Shown: positions 45,896 to 57,929 of the stretch, in pieces
Numbering within the stretch: the stretch's first letter is position 1
How the letters are laid out: every line of letters starts with the position of its first letter
Source of the DNA: Cercis canadensis
Taxonomy: Eukaryota; Streptophyta; Magnoliopsida; Fabales; Fabaceae
Direction of reading: 5' to 3'
Assembly (NCBI GenBank): GCA_003255065.1
Contig: QAOA01006709.1
Span: 65,624 to 129,623, forward strand
DNA length: 64,000 nt
Notes under the pieces: generated by a model
Database searches by the model: none
What the model was told of the DNA's origin: nothing
What the model saw: the letters and a program-made list of their open reading frames with translations, nothing else
Made by a program: the position numbers and the translations under genes

Positions 45896-46024
45896 GCTGC
45901 CAACTTGGCTCCACTATTGTTAGGGGCAACTTCATTAATTTTATTCAATCATTTTTTTCCAATTAAAATTTTTTTTGTTTGCCGCCTTGCATTGTTGAGC
46001 ACCCCCTCCGAAAGGGACATTGTG
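45896..46024 (+). repeat. Second Ogre/Tat LTR-end fragment
   Basis: This repeats the LTR tail about 1.1 kb downstream: ATTTTATTCAATCATTTTTT, then GCCGCCTTGCATTGTTGAGC and CCCCTCCGAAAGGGACATTG parallel the sequence at about 44845-44930. The coding interior is lost between the two, so the element is an internally deleted remnant. Confidence 0.6.
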
Positions 46025-46044
46025 ACACATATTAATTTATTTTA

Positions 46045-46821
46045 GGAAAAAATCCAAAAAAAAACCCCTTCAACTATGCCTTACGTGTGGTTTACCCCAA
46101 AAACTTCAAAAACATAAGAAATACTTCTTTGAACTTTTAAAATGTGCTCTTTACCCCCCACACCCTAACGTTCATTCATTAATGGACGAAAGAAACGATT
46201 GGAAGATCAAAGAGGGAGATAGAAGAAGGGATTTGAAGCATAATCTTGGGATTTCAATACTCTAAAGATTTCAAAGCTATTGTTGTTGTTTCCTGAGATC
46301 AAGCCTTCATGAACTCGAGGAAGAAAGGGTACCGTTGTTGCTGCTGCCTCTCACTTTTCGTGCTTCATTTTGAGCTTCAATCTTAAAACTAATAGCAAAA
46401 TATTGTTGTAAACTTTACAAGCATTAAATTGGTATGCAATTTACAAATTTTAATTGAGAAATGAGAGAGATATGAAAAGAACCCGAATGTATTTGAAAAC
46501 GGGTCGAATTGTGGAAATGGATACCTGCCGGAGGTTGAAGATGACAAGTTTGAATATTACCGTTTGGCCAAAAAAAATTCAATATTACTTTTCAACCCTA
46601 ATTTTATAAAAAAAAAAAAATTCATTTATACCCTTATAAATTGCACTATGACCCTGATTAATCACATCACGTGCATGACATGTGTTTCTTTCCGTCTATT
46701 AATGGGTCTTGGGGATAAAGCGCACATTTTAAAAGTTCAAGAACGTCTTTCCTATATTTTTTAAGTTTTGGGGGTAAACCGTACATAGAGCATAGTTGCA
46801 AGGGTTTTTTGGACTTTTCTC
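46045..46821. mobile_element. Non-autonomous MULE-type element
   Basis: Ends GGAAAAAATCCAAAAAAAAA and TTTTTTGGACTTTTCTC pair. The next inner segments also match (ACCCCTTCAACTATGC with GCATAGTTGCAAGGG). A perfect 9-bp duplication TTTATTTTA flanks it (46036-46044 and 46822-46830). There is no transposase and no clear cargo gene. Confidence 0.8.
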
Positions 46822-46830
46822 TTTATTTTA

Positions 46831-47306
46831 TATTTTATATTACTTTATGCTTATATATTTCATAGCATTTAAATTTAATTCAATACACTAAAATCTTTAA
46901 AATTATTTAAAAAAATCAATTAAACAACTTTCAAATATTCAAGCACACAAGAACTTTGATTTAAAGAATTAATAGACCTCTTTCATTATTTATATAAGCA
47001 ACTGTAGTATACCATAATATTTTACAAAAATAGTGTAAGGCAAGCCATAAACAAGAACTTTGCAATTGCCAATAGTTACATTTTACAAAAACATCTTCAC
47101 AAGCAAAAAGAAAAATGTAATATATTAGTATTAAACATTGTAAGGCAAGCCATAAACAAGAATTTGCATCCTGCATGGGAATTTGCTCATGAAATACCAA
47201 CTACCTAAAGATACCCAAAAATCACACATCACATAGAAGAATCTACAATAAACATTGATTATTTAGTGTTTAATTCTCTTCTTCATTCAACCAAATAATG
47301 CCTATC
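46831..47306. other. Intergenic with a short direct repeat
   Basis: No gene. The motif AAGGCAAGCCATAAACAAGA occurs twice, at about 47038 and 47142, 104 bp apart. Confidence 0.5.
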
Positions 47307-47314
47307 CTCTAGCT

Positions 47315-48821
47315 TAGGGGTGTTCACAGGTCAGTTCGGGTAGTTTCAACCGAGTTCCAGAAACTGAACCGCAGGTTTTTATGCGGGAGATGAAACCGAA
47401 CTAAACTACACTAAACTAGTTCGATTTGGTTTGGGCGGGTTGGCCCACGTGTAATTGTTGTCCCAACATTCAAAGTCTGAAACATAATCAACAGTAGTCT
47501 CTGAGAAAATGCAAATCAATCCAGTTAAGATAAATCAACACAGAATCAACCAAGCTCCTGAAAAACCCATAACCATAAATGTTTCAATCAGAGAATTCAC
47601 CATCAATATCCAAAGGTACACCAATTTTACAAAGATTAGAACTTCAATCCAGATTTTATCCAAACCCACTAATTCAAGACGACCCAGATTCCAAATCTTA
47701 TAGAAAACTAAGATCTTAGGGGAGGCACAATGAGATTAGCAACAGAGGGCGGGTTCATTCTCTTCCTATGCCTCCCCACCCTTTTCTTCGTCTTCCAAAT
47801 TGGGTTAATTAGATTACCAAATGCAAATTCATTTACAAAACTGATTGAAAAATTTTATGTACAAACTAGAGAGAGAAACAAAATACTTTAAAAGGAGAAG
47901 GCGAGAGAGAAGCTGCAAGATATTTGGTGTGAGGAATGTATAGGCACTTTGAAAATGGAAGAAGAAGATTTTTTTTTTTGCTTGTTATTAAACTCTCAAA
48001 AAAAAATCTAAATAAACGAATTTGATTTGAAATTATGACTTAAGCTTAATATTAGAGTGGAAAGCAAAAAAAGAATTTGAAAAGAAAAAAAAAAACAAAA
48101 CAAAAAACAATTGAAATCGCTTTCCTGAACCCTCTCCTCAATCACATTCCCTACATTGGGTTCCTCCAAAACCCTAATTTCGTCATTGTCTTCCTCAACG
48201 TTCTCCTTGTCATTTTCGTCCTCTTCCTCTTCCTTTGACTCTAAAACCAGGCCTTGAATGGTGGAAGATGAGGCCAAATTTTTGGTTTCAACTTCAACCT
48301 CAGCACTAGTACCACCAACACGGGGAGCTTCCTTCTTCAAAGGGTTGCGCTCGTCGTCTTGAGTGAAGAGGGTCCAGAGAGTGCTTCGAACCCTAACGTC
48401 ATAGGATTTCCTTTGGGGCTCGAAAACCCCAAAAAAGCCAAGCAGAAAACGACTTGGTTCACCAGAGCTCAGGGAAGAAGAAAGATGAAGAAGTGGGTGG
48501 CCGGTTGTTCCTTCCGCCAGCAACGTGAGGTGAGGTGAGGTGAGGTAAGGTGAGGGGTTAGGTCTCAATATTTCTGAAATTGGGGGAGAAAAGAAATGAA
48601 GAGTGAAGACCACCTAAATAAAATCCCTACTAATCAGATTACTGAATGTATAAAACGACTTCGGTTTGGATTTGTGAAACCGTGGGCCGAACCGCATCCA
48701 TGCGGTTTAACTGGTGGAGACCCAAACCAAACCGTATCCATGCGGTTCAACAACTCGTCAGTTGCGGGTTGAGTCGGGTCTGGTGGTTTGTGCTGGTTGG
48801 CCCGCCCAGTGAACACCCCTA
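47315..48821. mobile_element. Second gene-fragment-carrying hAT element
   Basis: Ends TAGGGGTGTTCACAGG and CCAGTGAACACCCCTA match those of the element at 5815-6733. Flanks CTCTAGCT (47307-47314) and CTATAGCT (48822-48829) match at 7 of 8 positions. Sub-terminal regions are rich in GGTTT/AACCG motifs. The 1.5-kb element has no transposase; its interior contains an acidic minus-strand ORF. Confidence 0.8.
48008..48613 (-). pseudogene. ORF carried by the hAT element, possible captured gene
   Basis: A 201-codon minus-strand frame runs through the interior. The N-terminal third is low-complexity (a GAGGT repeat in the plus strand gives LTSPHLTL). The middle reads SRFLLGFFGVFEPQRKSYDV and RSTLWTLFTQDDERNPLKKE. 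The C-terminal part is acidic (SKEEEEDENDKENVEEDNDE) and then turns into a hydrophobic, T-rich-derived tail unlikely to be protein. The middle looks like real coding sequence from a host gene, perhaps one exon with the tail reading into an intron. I do not recognise the parent. Confidence 0.4.
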
Positions 48822-48829
48822 CTATAGCT

Positions 48830-49724
48830 TATCCACCAGCAGCTAAAGCTCAGCAAAGGACTAGAAAGACCTGTTCCCAAATCCACAGCATCACCAGAAT
48901 CTCAAATTACCAAGCAACCATAATCGAAAAACCTAATCCACAAATATTTCATCAAAATGAACAGTAAGCTTCTGATCCACAAACCCAAAAATAGTCCTTA
49001 ATTGATTACTTTATAAGGTCACTCAGCACCCTTGAGTCATATCTACAAGCACTTTGGAGTTTGGACATATTGAGGAGGGGGAATATTGATATTGTAGTCA
49101 ATAGTCAACTGGTGCCCTTGCAAGTGTGATTGGATCAATGGATTACTTCAGCATTATTAGCATCCTACATGACCTGGTCTTTTCTCCCTATGTCGTTGAA
49201 TTATTTCATGGACGGTCATAGAATTACACATTATAGTCAATGATTGAATAATTAATAGAATATATTTTGCGTGAACTTTTTTGTTAAAGAAAAATGATTC
49301 TGCCAATTTTTGGACCTAATTTAAAAATTCATTCTTTCAAGGTCTTATTCAAGCAAATTAAAATACAAGAATGTGAAACTATTAGGTGTTGTTCAGTTAC
49401 AAACTGAGTTTTATATAAAATGAATCTGGAGGTAATGTTAGAAGTTCGAATTTCGCTAAAAGTACTGATGGTTAAGGTATGACAAAGCATAAGTAAAGAT
49501 TAGTCTCACACCAAAAATTTAAAGATCAGCTTGTGAGAAACTAAAAACAAAAATTAAAACACATACAAGAATGAGAATGAAAATATGTTTGAAGTTCGAA
49601 GATCAAAAGTTGACCAAAGGAGGTCTTTGATTAACCAGTTTAATTGTAAGAAGTAAGAATTTGAGTTTCGTACCAGCCAGAATATCAAAATTATAGATTA
49701 AGTTGTATTGATTGGACCAAACTT
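48830..49724. other. Intergenic; nothing recognised
   Basis: AT-rich without a supported gene or structured repeat. It separates the transposon-rich part from the genic part of the window. Confidence 0.5.
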
Positions 49725-50180
49725 CAACCGTAAGCAAAAGTTCTATTGCTTACCTCAAACCCCCAACGTTTTTCCTCACTCCTTTGGTCCTCTACGCTTT
49801 CACCATTATCAACTACATGAGCATAATCTTCCACGAAAGCTACAAAAAAATTTCCAGGTCTTCCTTACTTCCCATGGATATCTCCATTCGCTTCTCTCCA
49901 CACATTCAATGCATGAATACTGCTACCACCAACAGCTTTAAGCCATTTTCAATGCCAATACATAGTGATATGGCCCTCACTTGCCGAATAAATGTGGAGC
50001 ATTTGGTTAATTTCAGTGAACCTTGATGAAACAAATTTAAATTCAGGAGTACTGATTTTTCCAGTTACTTGTGAACCTAGAAACTTAGTACAAGCTATCT
50101 CTGCTCCACGATCCGGCTATCAAAACACTCGAGCTTTGGGTGGAGATTTCAATCACAAAACCCTCGTTACCCATTTCTGA
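49725..50180 (-). pseudogene. Broken gene fragment, unrecognised
   Basis: The minus strand reads protein-like sequence in two frames. First comes MGNEGFVIEISTQSSSVLIA, ending SRDSLY and a stop near 50090. Then come GKISTPEFKFVSSRFTEINQ, HIYSASEGHITMYWH (stop), KWLKAVGGSSIHALNVWREA, NGDIHGK (stop), GRPGNFFVAFVEDYAHVVDN and RSEEKRWGFEVSN. The even spacing of good residues between isolated stops suggests a decayed gene. I could not place it in a family. Confidence 0.45.
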
Positions 50181-51538
50181 TTAGCCTATTTGTCAGCTCT
50201 ACTTAAGAGGAATAAACTTTAAAAAAAAATTACAATGAGGTAAATTACAATAAAGTGAGAAACCCTTGCCGGACATAGTTTTTTTTTTTTTTTTTTTGGC
50301 CTGCCGGACTTGGAGCTAATTTCTTACCTTATTCAAAAGTTTTCAAAAGAACTGAGAAAACTGTGCGACTCCCAGTTCGGCCGAAAGCAAATTGGAATTG
50401 AGGCCGTTACCAAAGAAAGCGACAAGTAGAAGAAAACCCATTATTAATATAAAAAAGGTCTTTACAATTCCTAAGCCACAAGACAACGCGGATGCTCCAC
50501 TTAAACTACACCGTTTCTACGCACTCTATTGCTTGTTTTATGCATCTGATTTGCTTTTCTCACTAGTCTCGAAAATTCACTTATAGAGATCGTCAACTAC
50601 AGTCTTTGCTGATCTTCCAAGAGCCACATTCACTGCTCGAACAACGTAGGTGCCAATTTCTTCAATCTCTGGATACATGTTCGAATTTGGTTTTGGCCTT
50701 TTTTTCTTATTGATCGGAATTTTCTTCACAGGGATAATCTTTCTAAATGCGATTTCGGAACCCGTTATTCGAAGGTGGGTAGCTCCTATTTGGTATCTGA
50801 TTCCGAAATCGACCCGAAGGGGTTATTTTTATTTACTTATTTTTTTGATTAATTTTATTTTCTCTCTTTGCATGTGCTGTTTGGCTTGGATCCGAGTTAT
50901 GATTCTCCCTTTCAAGCTCGAATTATAGCTTGTTTTGATGACCCTTTGAGGTCTTTTGTTATTTTTTTTATGATGGGTATAAATTAGATCAATTTTCTCT
51001 CTTGTTTTAATTTTGGCTCCTGTCTGGTTGCTGGGAAATTCGGGAAAAGGATGAGATATACTGATTTGTGTTGATTTAATTTGGTGGGGATTTATTAATA
51101 GGATGTATTGTGAGTTTGTGACCTCTCCTTTAGTGGGTATAGTGTTTTCAACATCATTTTTGGTGGCACAGTATTACTTATGAAGGGTTTTCTTTTGCTT
51201 GACTACTAAGATAGATTGGTTTTGGAACTGTCATTTCTGGATTCGAGCTTCGCTTAGAATCAAAATTTTCTTCTTTCGTCTGTGGACTAGTTGTATTTTA
51301 TAATTTCTGATTTTTATTAGTAACTTCAATTATGTTCTTTACACAATGGCACTGTTCTGATCCCACATAGAATTCCGTGAGATTTTATTTTATCAGGGGC
51401 ACTTTGCTCAACTGAATGTTAGAGGATACGCTTCCACTGCATAAAGCATTGACTGAAAGAAAGAACTGTTGTTTGTTGCAGGGAATTCTCTCTGAATTGG
51501 CTTGTTTAGCAGTTGGCACTGGATTGGATTGATGTGCA
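50181..51538. other. Upstream and 5' leader region of the SUN gene
   Basis: Contains a T run (50279-50299) and probably the promoter and untranslated leader of the SUN gene. A splice acceptor TTTGTTGCAG (51472-51481) lies 57 bp before the ATG, so the leader is likely interrupted by an intron. The donor is not certain; GAAG|GTGGGT near 50775 is one candidate. A hydrophobic frame at 50650-50928 falls here and is probably not translated. Confidence 0.45.
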
Positions 51539-54500
51539 ATGCAGAGATCACGTAAAGCTCTTCTGGAAAGAAGAGCTTCAGAGAAGGCTACAAGCGGAAG
51601 AAACCATTTGTATAAAGTTTCTTTATCCTTGGTTTTTGTTTTGTGGGGACTAGTCTTCCTCTTCAGCTTATGGATCAGTCATGGTCATGGTTACAAAGGT
51701 ATGTGTTGTTTTGTTTCTAACTTTCTACCATTGAGGTATGATTTGAATGAGATTCCTCTTTTCTGTAGTACATCAGTTGGGCCATATGCTTTCACTAATA
51801 CAGAACAATGTTGCTACGCCAAGATAAAGTTTGCCTATACACACAACTTTTGTGCAGGCAATGTTGCCAGATTCTGTTAGTGATGGAGCATTCAAAAATT
51901 AAGTGCTTTCTATCTTCAATGATGCTGTTGCAAAATACACACAAAATAATGCTTAAGCATGCCTAAATAGTAATTAATATTTAATAATAATATTATTTCA
52001 TCTAAATCTAAGTCATCATCAGATGTATATAACCTTCAAGCATAAATGACTGATATGAGGCATTTTATAGCCTAAATGTTTGAGCTCATTGCATATCATT
52101 ATCATGATAAAGAGAGGCAATATACCAAAGTATTTTTATGGAAAGAATACATGGTTCTGTTAAAATTAGGAAGAGATTGTATAAATGAAGATTGGGTTAT
52201 AGTATCATGGTGCTGTTGTTCTATTATTAGATAATTGTGTATGTGAGGTTTTTTTTCAAAAAGATGTTATAGCCTTTGAGGGCTTTTATCTAATGCCATG
52301 ACAAGTATACATTGATCATCATCTATTCCTTTCCTACCGATACCATTTTTTTGTGTGTCCAAAAAGTGCTCTCATCTTTGGCTTTATGCTTCCAATTTGA
52401 CTACCTTAATTTATAGAATTCCTTTAGGGGTTATATGTTGACTTTGATTGAAATGATTGCCATTTGATGGCTGAAAGATTGTATGAATGCACTTATCTAA
52501 TATATTCTGATAGTGTTTGACTGGGACGAAATTATATTTATTGGGGCTGTTCCTCTGGATTTAAGGTTTAGAGTTCTGGTAGACAAGGATTAAGAAGGAG
52601 AAAAGCAGTGGCGTTGACAAAAAAGGAAAAAGAAAACAAAGAAATTTGCTGTTTTTCAGTGACTGGTCAGGAAATCATTGTTCAAAATGAGCAGTTGAGG
52701 ATGAAAAAGAAAACAAAATAACAAAGAATTGCACAGTTCCTTCCCACTTAATTATCATCTTTATATTTTCAAATATAATTCCTTAAGAGGATGGAGAAGC
52801 ATTTGAATAAAAGTTTATAGTTGCACATCATCTGTTAGTCTAGGACTATTAAGTAGTACTTACTTATTAAGACACTAGTGACTAACCTAAAATTAAATGA
52901 GAATAGTACTTTTTTTGTTTCTAGAACTCTTACAATTATTTTTGCTTTCCTCTCTCTTTCTGAAATTGCTCTGAATGCGGAAGCCTGCCCAAAGATTGGC
53001 AAATTATTGAATAAAATCCAAATATGTTGTTTCTAGACTTCAGTCACTCCTATTTATATGTGCTTTCCTTGGAAAATACAACAATTATGCAAAAGTTCTT
53101 GTTTATGTATGCAAATTTTTTTTTTTTTTGGTTCTAAACAGTAACATCAGAAAAAAGATAATTATACTTAAGAACTCTTCTTTTACTCTATAAGTGGGTT
53201 TGCTGACTGGCGCTATGCCTGAATTAAGAGAAAATATGGAAAGCTTGAAGACTTCTGTGGGGCTATAAAATAAAATGAACAATTTGAACACATCAAACTT
53301 AATGGTCAGATTTGCATGTGGACTTCAATTATGTGATAAAAGGTATAAATGCAAAAATTAGAGTGCAGTTTCAGCCAATCCACAGTTTAATTTTTTCTGT
53401 CTAAGACAGCTACACCTTGTTAGTTGATCTATATATTTGTGAATGAATGGTTAACCTTAATGCTTACCTAAATGATTGTAAATGCATGCTATGCATTGTG
53501 TTAAAAGGCCATGCTTGTTGTATCTCCTGAGTGCTGTTTACATTTGAACTTATTGGGGCCTTTACTTCATTCCCTTGGAATTGGATGAAAGAGTACTTCT
53601 TTAGAATGAACTCATTTGTGGTCCTGCTTTTGTAAAACCAAAAAAAAAAAAGAGAATTTTTCCACTCCACTACTCCAGATGTATGTAGCTTATACTTATT
53701 ACTCAGTTTCTCTTCTTTAGATGTAGATGGATCTGGGGAACTTTCAGTTGCAGAATCAAATTGGGATGGAGATAAGCAGAGACTTGGTAAAAACTCTAAT
53801 TCTGCTGATGAGTATTTGGTTAATGAAAGTGGTGCTTACCCCCATTCTGAGGCTTTCTGCTCTAATGGTGCCAAGACTAAAATTTCTAGTGGTGAGTCAC
53901 TTCCCAGCAGAGAAAGCAGTGATTATGTTCCACCTGATAAAAAAGGAAATCAGGTTTCTCCTATGAAAGAGCAACATCAAGTTAAGAGCTCTGAATCTAA
54001 TACAAAATTAGAAAATGATTCCCCAAAATCTGATCACTTGTCCCAGACTGTGCCTCCTGGTCTTGATGAATTCAAGAGCAGGGCATTTAGTTCCAAAATC
54101 AAGTCTGGTACTGGTCCATCTGGAGGTGTAATACATAGAGTGGAGCCTGGGGGTGCAGAATACAATTATGCTTCTGCATCAAAGGGAGCAAAGGTTTTGG
54201 CTTCTAATAAAGAAGCTAAAGGTGCCTCTAATATCTTAAGCAGAGACAAAGACAAGTATCTTCGAAATCCATGTTCTGTGGAAGAGAAATTTGTCATCAT
54301 AGAACTTTCAGAGGAAACCTTAGTAGATACAATAGAAATAGCTAACTTTGAGCACCATTCTTCTAATTTGAAAGATTTTGAGCTGCATGGCAGTTCAGTC
54401 TATCCAACAGATGAGTGGATCTATCTTGGGAATTTTAATGCTTCAAACGTGAAGCATGCTCAAAGATTTGTTCTACAGGAGCCAAAATGGGTGAGATACT

Positions 54501-56260
54501 TAAAGTTGAATCTTCAAAGCCACTATGGTTCAGAATTTTATTGCACACTGAGTGTTGTTGAAGTTTATGGTGTGGATGCTGTTGAGAGAATGTTGGAGGA
54601 TTTGATATATGCTCAAGATAATCCATTTGCTTCTGGGGAAGGAAATGGTGACAAGAGGACAGTATCACTGCAGCCTAAGCCTGCCGAGGGTGAAGATATC
54701 AATTCCGACCAGGCTACAGAAATCTCTTCTGTGAACCATGAATCTGTAAATAGTAATATGCCTGATCCTGTAGAAGAAATGCGTCAACAAGCAGGCAGGA
54801 TGCCTGGGGATACAGTTCTCAAGATTCTGATGCAGAAAGTTCGTTATCTAGATTTGAGTTTATCGGTTTTGGAGCGGTATGTGGAGGAATTAAATACTAG
54901 ATATGTCAATATTTTCAAAAATTACAGCAAAGACATAGGAGAAAAGGACATACTTCTGCAGAAGATTAAAGAAGACATTAAGAGTCTCCTTGACCGACAG
55001 GATATTATGGTATGTTGACTTCTAACCTTGATAATGGTGGCAATCCTTTTATATATAATCATTATTGTTCTACTTCTTGTTTGTTTTGAAAAAGGATTAT
55101 TGCCCTTGCAGAGGAAAGATGCCACTGATCTCATTTCTTGGAAGTCCCAAGTTTCCATGCAGTTGGATCATCTACTAAGAGACAATACTATTCTCAGGTG
55201 AGACTTTATTGATTATATCTTTTCTTTAATTTTTCATTATAAGGAGGTAGTACCTCGGAAGCAGGGACACAGATATGGGACTTGGGAAAATCCAAAATAT
55301 GCAGATATATTCATGCTCTTATTTTTTAAGTTAGTACAGATTTAAGGACTAATGTACTATGGGAAGACCTTTGGAGGACACAGTTTGAATAATTTCCTTA
55401 CATCTCCCTGTCTTGATCTTTCTATTCTTTCCTCTCTTTTTATTATCTGCTCCTGTTTTATTGGTTGAAAAGTTGGTGTCTTCCCAGTATCTTATTTTAG
55501 TGAGTGAAGAATGGGTTGATAATGAATATTGTATAACCAAATCAAAAGAATGACAAAACGATGTGGCAGAGCTACTATTAGACTTTGATTTTGGGGGTAA
55601 CTATGCTGTGAGGTTTTTTTTTTCCCCCATTTCTTAGACGCAATTCCGTTCTTTTTCTGTTAGTGAGGAAGCATATGATGTTCAATATAAATAATTTGAT
55701 ACCATTATACATGAAGTTTTTTCAACAAGTCTCTTAGGACTCCAGTTTACTTATTGAAGTTGTGAAGATCCAGGTGACATGGGAATTGAAATATAAGAGG
55801 TAGAAAGAGAATATAATTGACACATATCGATATTATTTGTCACTGTTGAACCTTCACTTCTACTTGTGATTGCGCCATTCTTCTTTACATTACTGCTGCT
55901 TGTCTAAAAATAGAATGGGAGATTATTTGATTTTTCTTCCTTAGCTGTTACCTGTTAATGCCATTATTATTATATGTATCTTGGGTGCTGAAATTTTTTC
56001 TTCTTATTTGCAGATACGAGGTTGAAAAGGTCCGGGAGAATCAGGTCTCAATGGAGAACAAGGGTATAGTTGTATTTTTCGTCTGTTCTATTTTTTCGTT
56101 ACTAACAATATTGCGGCTGTCTCTGGGTATAGTTACGAGTGTTTATAGAGTACTGAGTGTTCATAGAACAGTTAACTCCGGGAAATTTTGTGCGGATAGC
56201 TCTTCCTGGTTTTTCCTATTATTGTGTTGTAGCATTATTATTTTTATATTAAGTTTATAA
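51539..56260 (+). CDS. Mid-SUN domain protein (plant SUN3/4/5 type)
   Basis: Four coding exons join in phase: 51539-51698, 53721-55009, 55112-55197 and 56014-56260, giving 593 aa; all introns are GT-AG. The protein has an N-terminal membrane segment (about residues 27-47) and a Ser/Asn-rich linker. A SUN domain sits in the middle (about 195-340; [66 protein letters not shown]). A coiled-coil region (about 400-510) follows, then two C-terminal membrane segments (about 529-550 and 577-593). This layout is that of the plant mid-SUN family, which resides in the nuclear envelope and ER and takes part in nuclear morphology; the C-terminal SUN group differs by having the domain at the end. Intron 1 is about 2 kb. 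The start was chosen as the first ATG with the membrane segment in frame. The reading frame appears intact. Confidence 0.9.
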
Positions 56261-56285
56261 TAATTTATTTTTAGAGATATTTGTG

Positions 56286-56316
<31 letters not shown>

Positions 56317-57289
56317 NTTTGCTGAGAGAGATGTTTGTGTTACCTTGTTTGATATGCTTGGTGACTCGTCGCTTTCTTCCTATATAGATCCAAACACTGT
56401 CTTGTTTTAAATTCGGACTTGGTCTATAAAAAATCATATTAGGGCTTGAATTTTGAGGCCCATTGTTTTTCTGCCCGACCTGACTTATTGCTTTCTTCCT
56501 ATATAGATCCAAAAACTATCTTGAAGGTTTAGTTAGGCTTTTACTTGTACCCACGTGATGTCATCTCCCCTAGTGATATCATGTTGAATTTAGCAGTAGG
56601 CACATACCTCATTGGGAATATCATGGACAATCTCATTCTGGAGCTTCATATGTACTCTTTCAAGGCATTAAACTTTAAGATTTTGATTCTTCCTTACATT
56701 AATGCAACCAAGGTCTTCATCTCCATGTAAAGTACTAAACATGACTTGATCCTTACATATGCACATTAGAAATAGAATCCAACAGCCGTTTACAATGACT
56801 CTGAATTCATTATCTACAATCTCTTAACACAAAATTAATCTCCATCATCAACCACTTTTGTTAGTGATTTTACTTTTATCATATTTCCTTACCAAAAAAG
56901 AGACTTGTATGAAATGTTAATATTTTCGTCCAAAAAAAATACAAGGATATAAGCAATTCATTCTACTTTATATCTTTTCAAAACAAAAAGGAGAAATATT
57001 ATCTAATCATTCTAATTTATCTATTCCCTAACATATTTACTGTGTACAAACCAAAAAAAAAGAAAACAAAAACAAAAAAAAAGTTACTAAAAATGAGCCA
57101 GTTGAGTCCAAGTCACGTCAACCAAGCCGAAAAAAATAATTTTTTTTATTTGGACACGTCTATATATGTGTTTGGTTGTGTCTTTGTCTACAGTGTGTTG
57201 GACACAAAGACATGACAAACAGTCATGTCTGTGCTTCCTAACTTAAAAATCTTCTTTTAGCTTTATACGAGATTGAACATTCTCCTCTC
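56261..57289. other. Downstream of the SUN gene
   Basis: Probably holds the 3' untranslated end of the SUN gene (AATAAT at 56259-56264 is a possible poly-A signal). A T run with one N is at 56291-56317. Near 57175-57211 a small inverted repeat (TGTCTTTGT / ACAAAGACA) is visible. No gene recognised. Confidence 0.45.
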
Positions 57290-57765
57290 TAAGTAGTGGC
57301 ACCCCACATCATTGTATTTCTCCCAATAGACTTTCTTTGTCAATGCCTTTCTAACAGGAGTTGCTATAACCTTTCTAAGAGCTCTGCACAACTAGTGCAC
57401 TCTGTCTTCCATTCGTGTGATTCTCATGTCCATCCTCAAATCTTCTCGTAGGATAGTTATTGCATCATCTAACTTGATGGTATTCTTGCTAAAGGAAAGT
57501 GATCTCACGAATGGTTTCTAGGACTAATGCTGTGAAGCTAATAAAGCTGGCATATTATCAGTTTTATAGGTTGAAAGGAAGAAGAGAGCAGAAGGAGAAA
57601 ATAGAAGCGTTGTTAGCAGCAAAATATGTTCTTGTTCTCTATTATTTTTCATTCATCTTAGCTGTTATATATACACAAAACATAGCACTACAAGCCCATA
57701 CCAGTCAACACCTAAGTCAACACCTAACACAACAACTATTTCAAACTTATCTCACAAAATAAGGG
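57290..57765 (-). pseudogene. Retroelement 5' region remnant
   Basis: The minus strand reads TIKLDDAITILREDLRMDMR and ITRMEDRVH, then a stop, followed by RKALTKKVYWEKYNDVGCHY. To the right the plus strand has LTR-like features (a TATATATACAC stretch near 57667-57677 and repeated CAACACCTAA at about 57708-57730). This resembles the LTR, leader and first gag codons of a gypsy element, but the assignment is weak. Confidence 0.3.
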
Positions 57766-57929
57766 TCATCACACATTGACTTATTGCGAATTTTCTGCAT
57801 AACTACAACATCATAGCCTTACCTATAAACCTGCAAACCATATCAGAAATTTTAACATAAGAAAATAAATATAACTTAGCTTAACATTAATAATAAAATC
57901 TTATGATTACCAAAACAAAAAGTAATAAA

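Noticed and set aside
46961..47200. The two AAGGCAAGCCATAAACAAGA copies as a CRISPR-like or tandem array
   Set aside because: Only two copies 104 bp apart with no regular unit structure; this is plant nuclear DNA.
48634..48846. Short frames on both strands at the right end of the hAT
   Set aside because: They cover the GGTTT/CCGAAC-rich sub-terminal repeats and the terminal inverted repeat.
50650..50928. 92-codon plus-strand frame with three hydrophobic stretches
   Set aside because: It sits in the probable leader or leader intron of the SUN gene, has no recognised similarity, and its hydrophobicity follows from T-rich sequence.
51539..51880. Reading the first SUN exon through to 51880 as a separate 113-aa protein
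   Set aside because: After residue 53 it runs through a good splice donor (AAAG|GTATGT); splicing to 53721 restores the frame with the SUN domain.
57175..57240. The GTGTCTTTGTC/GACACAAAGAC hairpin as a microRNA gene
   Set aside because: Stem is only about 9-10 bp, far too short for a plant microRNA precursor.
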